Part shown: positions 62,387 through 64,000 of the stretch, piece by piece | Position numbering within the stretch: position 1 is the first letter of the stretch | Layout of the letters: the number at the start of each line of letters is the position of its first letter | From: Vreelandella neptunia | GTDB taxonomy: Bacteria; Pseudomonadota; Gammaproteobacteria; Pseudomonadales; Halomonadaceae | NCBI RefSeq assembly: GCF_000712975.1 | Contig: NZ_JHQL01000002.1 | Span: 248,001 to 312,000 of the forward strand | DNA length: 64,000 nucleotides | Direction of reading: 5' to 3' | Program-made: the position numbers and the translations under genes | The notes under the pieces: generated by a model | Databases searched by the model: none | What the model was told of the DNA's origin: nothing | The model's input: only the letters and a program-made list of their open reading frames with translations

Positions 62387-62407
62387 TGTCCCGTAAAAAG
62401 CGGGACA
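62387..62407. promoter_or_regulatory. inverted repeat between the second hydroxylase and luxR-type gene
   Basis: TGTCCCG and CGGGACA are perfect 7-base arms around TAAAAAG. It is 97 bases before the hydroxylase start and 47 before the regulator start, a natural operator position for the LuxR-type regulator. Confidence 0.6.
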
Positions 62408-62453
62408 TTTATAGCCCATCAGCGTTAACTCATTTCATGATGGCGGGGCACAA

Positions 62454-63239
62454 GTGAACAAAGCGGCTAACACCCAGCTAATCGAATGGGGAGCTTTACT
62501 GCCAAGCGTGGCAGCCTGCATCGAGGCAGTGGAAAGAGACAACTTCGAAAGCCAACTGCTTGCGTTATTGCATCAAGCCGTGGGTATCGAGCAATGTATG
62601 ATTTTTGGCTGCTCAACGAGCGGCGACATCGACTGTTTGCTGGCCGCTAATCATCAGCTTCCGCGGGTGGCTGATCGCTTAGCCCATCTCTATGTGAGCG
62701 GCCTGTTCCGACAAGACCCTAATTACCGGCAGCTAAGCCAACTGGCAGGCAAGCAAGAACCTATAACTACCGACGCATTGACCACCATGCAGGTTGAGGC
62801 AATGTCACCAGCATATCGTAGTCATCTGTTTGCTTTTCCAGATCTTATCGACAAAGTATCACTCAACGTTGCTGCAAAAGAGGGGGCTTATTACCTTAAT
62901 CTCTACCGCGGCCCTCAGAGGGGCCCCTTCACTGCCGCTAACCTGGATTGCTTAAATAGCATAGCGCCGCTGTTAACAAGTTTACTTCGGCGCCACTACA
63001 GCAACGCCCCTGCAAGGCCTGAACAACTTAGCGCCCGCGAAGCAGCCGCGCTGGCCCCGTTATCTGAGCGCGAGCGTCAGCTGTGTCTCTATTTACTGCG
63101 TGGCCACACGCTCAAAACCGCGGCGGCCAAACTCGATGTCGCTTTTTCAACGATAGAAACCTACCGCAAGCGTGCCTATGCCAAGTTAGGTATCGCGTCA
63201 AAAGCTGGCTTGGTCGCGCTTTGTAAAGCTTCAAGGTAG
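62454..63239 (+). CDS. LuxR-family transcriptional regulator
   Basis: A 261-residue protein with an N-terminal sensing half of no recognised family and a C-terminal LuxR helix-turn-helix (LSERERQLCLYLLRGHTLKTAAAKLD then VAFSTIETYRKRAYAKLGI, about 200-250). The GTG start at 62454 is taken because the nearby ATGs at 62437 and 62440 run into a stop. It is divergent from the second hydroxylase pair and is its probable activator. There is no receiver domain, and no autoinducer synthase gene is nearby. Confidence 0.85.
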   Translation: MNKAANTQLIEWGALLPSVAACIEAVERDNFESQLLALLHQAVGIEQCMIFGCSTSGDIDCLLAANHQLPRVADRLAHLYVSGLFRQDPNYRQLSQLAGKQEPITTDALTTMQVEAMSPAYRSHLFAFPDLIDKVSLNVAAKEGAYYLNLYRGPQRGPFTAANLDCLNSIAPLLTSLLRRHYSNAPARPEQLSAREAAALAPLSERERQLCLYLLRGHTLKTAAAKLDVAFSTIETYRKRAYAKLGIASKAGLVALCKASR

Positions 63240-63293
63240 CGTTATTAACCCGCTCATTGCTGCTTAACGACAAGCAATACCGTCTCTAAATTT

Positions 63294-63307
63294 GTTTCAT
63301 TTGAAAC
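63294..63307. promoter_or_regulatory. 14-bp palindrome upstream of the Cys-rich gene
   Basis: GTTTCA and TGAAAC are perfect arms around TT, just upstream of the FNR/Anr-type box. It may be a second operator or chance. Confidence 0.35.
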
Positions 63308-63311
63308 CAAT

Positions 63312-63325
63312 TTGATCCGCATCAA
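63312..63325. promoter_or_regulatory. exact FNR/Anr box upstream of the Cys-rich gene
   Basis: TTGATCCGCATCAA matches TTGAT-N4-ATCAA exactly. A TGATACT -10 element at 63347-63353 places the box centre 29.5 bases upstream of the -10 start (63348), the spacing of class II FNR activation near -41.5. This strongly suggests induction at low oxygen. Confidence 0.75.
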
Positions 63326-63389
63326 GATAATTCTGCGCTTAGCGGTTGATACTGGCGTCATCGTCAACAACACCTGAGGGAGAATCATC

Positions 63390-63836
63390 ATGGCTACTGC
63401 TAAAAAAACAGAGACCACCTCTTGGTGGGAACGCCTAACTGAGCGCTGCTACGCAACGTCGACCGCAACGCTCGCTCGCAACGTAAAACAGGAAGCAGGC
63501 GCTAGCTATGATGCGCTTATTAGTGATCTAGAAAGACCGCTAGAACCTCACTTCGAGCGAGAACTGGCAAAGCAGCTAGCAACCGACCAACCTGCTCATT
63601 TCAGCCCAGCCAACACCTTGATGCCCGTGATGATGCAGCGCTTTGGTCTTCAGGAGAAAAGTCTGGAAGAGAGCGGTCTGATCAATCATGCCGACTATGT
63701 TGCACTACGTGACAACTGCAACGCTTGTGCAGTCGTTGGCGAGTGCTGGAAAGCGATGCGAGCCAATGCCGAGCTAGATGAGTGCCGTCACCTATGCCCC
63801 AATGCAAACGCCTTTGATGCTTTAGCAGCACGCTAA
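63390..63836 (+). CDS. DUF6455-like cysteine-rich protein
   Basis: A 148-residue soluble protein. The C-terminal third has CNACAVVGECWKAMRA followed by CRHLCPNANAF, a spacing of cysteines that matches my memory of the DUF6455 family and could bind a metal or Fe-S cluster. The N-terminal part has a lone CYATS and helical acidic sequence. The function is unknown. A GGGAG ribosome site precedes ATG 63390. An exact FNR/Anr box suggests micro-oxic induction. A strong terminator follows. Confidence 0.7.
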   Translation: MATAKKTETTSWWERLTERCYATSTATLARNVKQEAGASYDALISDLERPLEPHFERELAKQLATDQPAHFSPANTLMPVMMQRFGLQEKSLEESGLINHADYVALRDNCNACAVVGECWKAMRANAELDECRHLCPNANAFDALAAR

Positions 63837-63839
63837 CGC

Positions 63840-63876
63840 AAAGCGCTCCCATCAACAGTGGATGGGAGCGCTTTTT
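63840..63876 (+). terminator. rho-independent terminator after the Cys-rich gene
   Basis: AAAGCGCTCCCATC and GATGGGAGCGCTTT are perfect 14-base arms around a 7-base loop, followed by TTTTT overall. The A-rich start could let it serve the convergent partial gene as well. Confidence 0.92.
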
Positions 63877-63902
63877 ACCTTAGTCTTGTTTCAGCAATGG
63901 CT

Positions 63903-64000
63903 TCAGGAAGCTTGGTGGCGCAGCCGTGGGCTAGCCAGTTCTCCCACCACGGTAATAATCACCAGCAGGGCCAGCAACCACGGCCACTGAGTACCGACCT
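63903..64000 (-). CDS. C-terminal end of a membrane protein, partial
   Basis: An open minus-strand frame enters from the right edge and ends in TGA at 63903-63905. The visible 31 residues include QWPWLLALLVIITVVGEL, a clear membrane helix, followed by a basic tail RLRHQAS. The family cannot be told from this part. It is convergent with the Cys-rich gene. Confidence 0.55.
   Translation of the reverse strand, partial: VGTQWPWLLALLVIITVVGELASPRLRHQAS

Overview
The window reads as chromosomal DNA of a moderately GC-rich gammaproteobacterium, most likely Halomonadaceae (Halomonas/Vreelandella-like). This is inferred from an MvaT-type nucleoid protein, three separate TRAP transporter operons, acidic proteins and the arrangement of the paa and hmg gene sets. 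No rRNA, tRNA, CRISPR array, insertion sequence or prophage was seen. Genes are dense, intact and often overlap translationally, so this is a metabolic rather than a mobile region.

Layout. (1) 1-5762: a polar amino acid-type ABC transporter (end of the binding protein, two permeases, ATPase) followed by a DUF1989 protein, an M20 amidohydrolase and an agmatinase-family ureohydrolase, which together look like a guanidino/ureido-compound uptake and nitrogen-release cluster. (2) 5952-9092: AraC regulator and TonB-dependent siderophore receptor with a Fur-box-like site. (3) 9419-14036: TRAP transporter, a VanX-type D-Ala-D-Ala dipeptidase and a LysR regulator. (4) 14468-20345: YihY-family membrane protein, an RpiR regulator with a 26-bp perfect palindrome, and a TRAP operon ending in an Asp/Glu-racemase-family protein that lacks both expected catalytic cysteines. 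(5) 20475-27126: RND efflux adaptor and pump, AhpD-like protein, DUF1090 protein, MvaT, AmiS/UreI channel. (6) 27647-44013: a complete phenylacetate (paa) catabolon: paaX, paaY, paaN, paaFGHIJK, paaABCDE, paaZ. (7) 44128-47912: a third TRAP operon and a MarR regulator. (8) 48367-54522: a homogentisate cluster with an MBL-fold protein, a flavoprotein hydroxylase plus a small DUF2783-like partner, hmgA, a fumarylacetoacetate hydrolase and maleylacetoacetate isomerase. (9) 54639-62290: Bcr/CflA exporter, a fused indolepyruvate:ferredoxin oxidoreductase with divergent Lrp regulator, and a second flavoprotein/DUF2783-like pair. (10) 62454-64000: LuxR-type regulator, a Cys-rich DUF6455-like protein behind a perfect FNR/Anr box, and the end of a membrane protein.

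How it fits together. Regions 6 to 9 form one aromatic catabolic neighbourhood. Arylpyruvates made from aromatic amino acids could be oxidised by the indolepyruvate oxidoreductase to aryl-acetyl-CoA. Phenylacetate enters through PaaK, is epoxidised by PaaABCDE, isomerised and ring-opened by PaaG and PaaZ, and beta-oxidised by PaaF, PaaH and PaaJ to acetyl-CoA and succinyl-CoA. Hydroxylated phenylacetates could be converted by the flavoprotein hydroxylases to homogentisate and then by the hmg genes to fumarate and acetoacetate. The TRAP system between the paa and hmg sets is a candidate aromatic-acid importer.

The most interesting leads are: the guanidino/ureido cluster; two paralogous hydroxylase/DUF2783-like pairs with different regulators; an MBL protein that has lost its whole second zinc site; the cysteine-less racemase; exact FNR/Anr boxes upstream of paaF and of the Cys-rich gene; and a recurring habit of short perfect tandem repeats at gene ends and starts.
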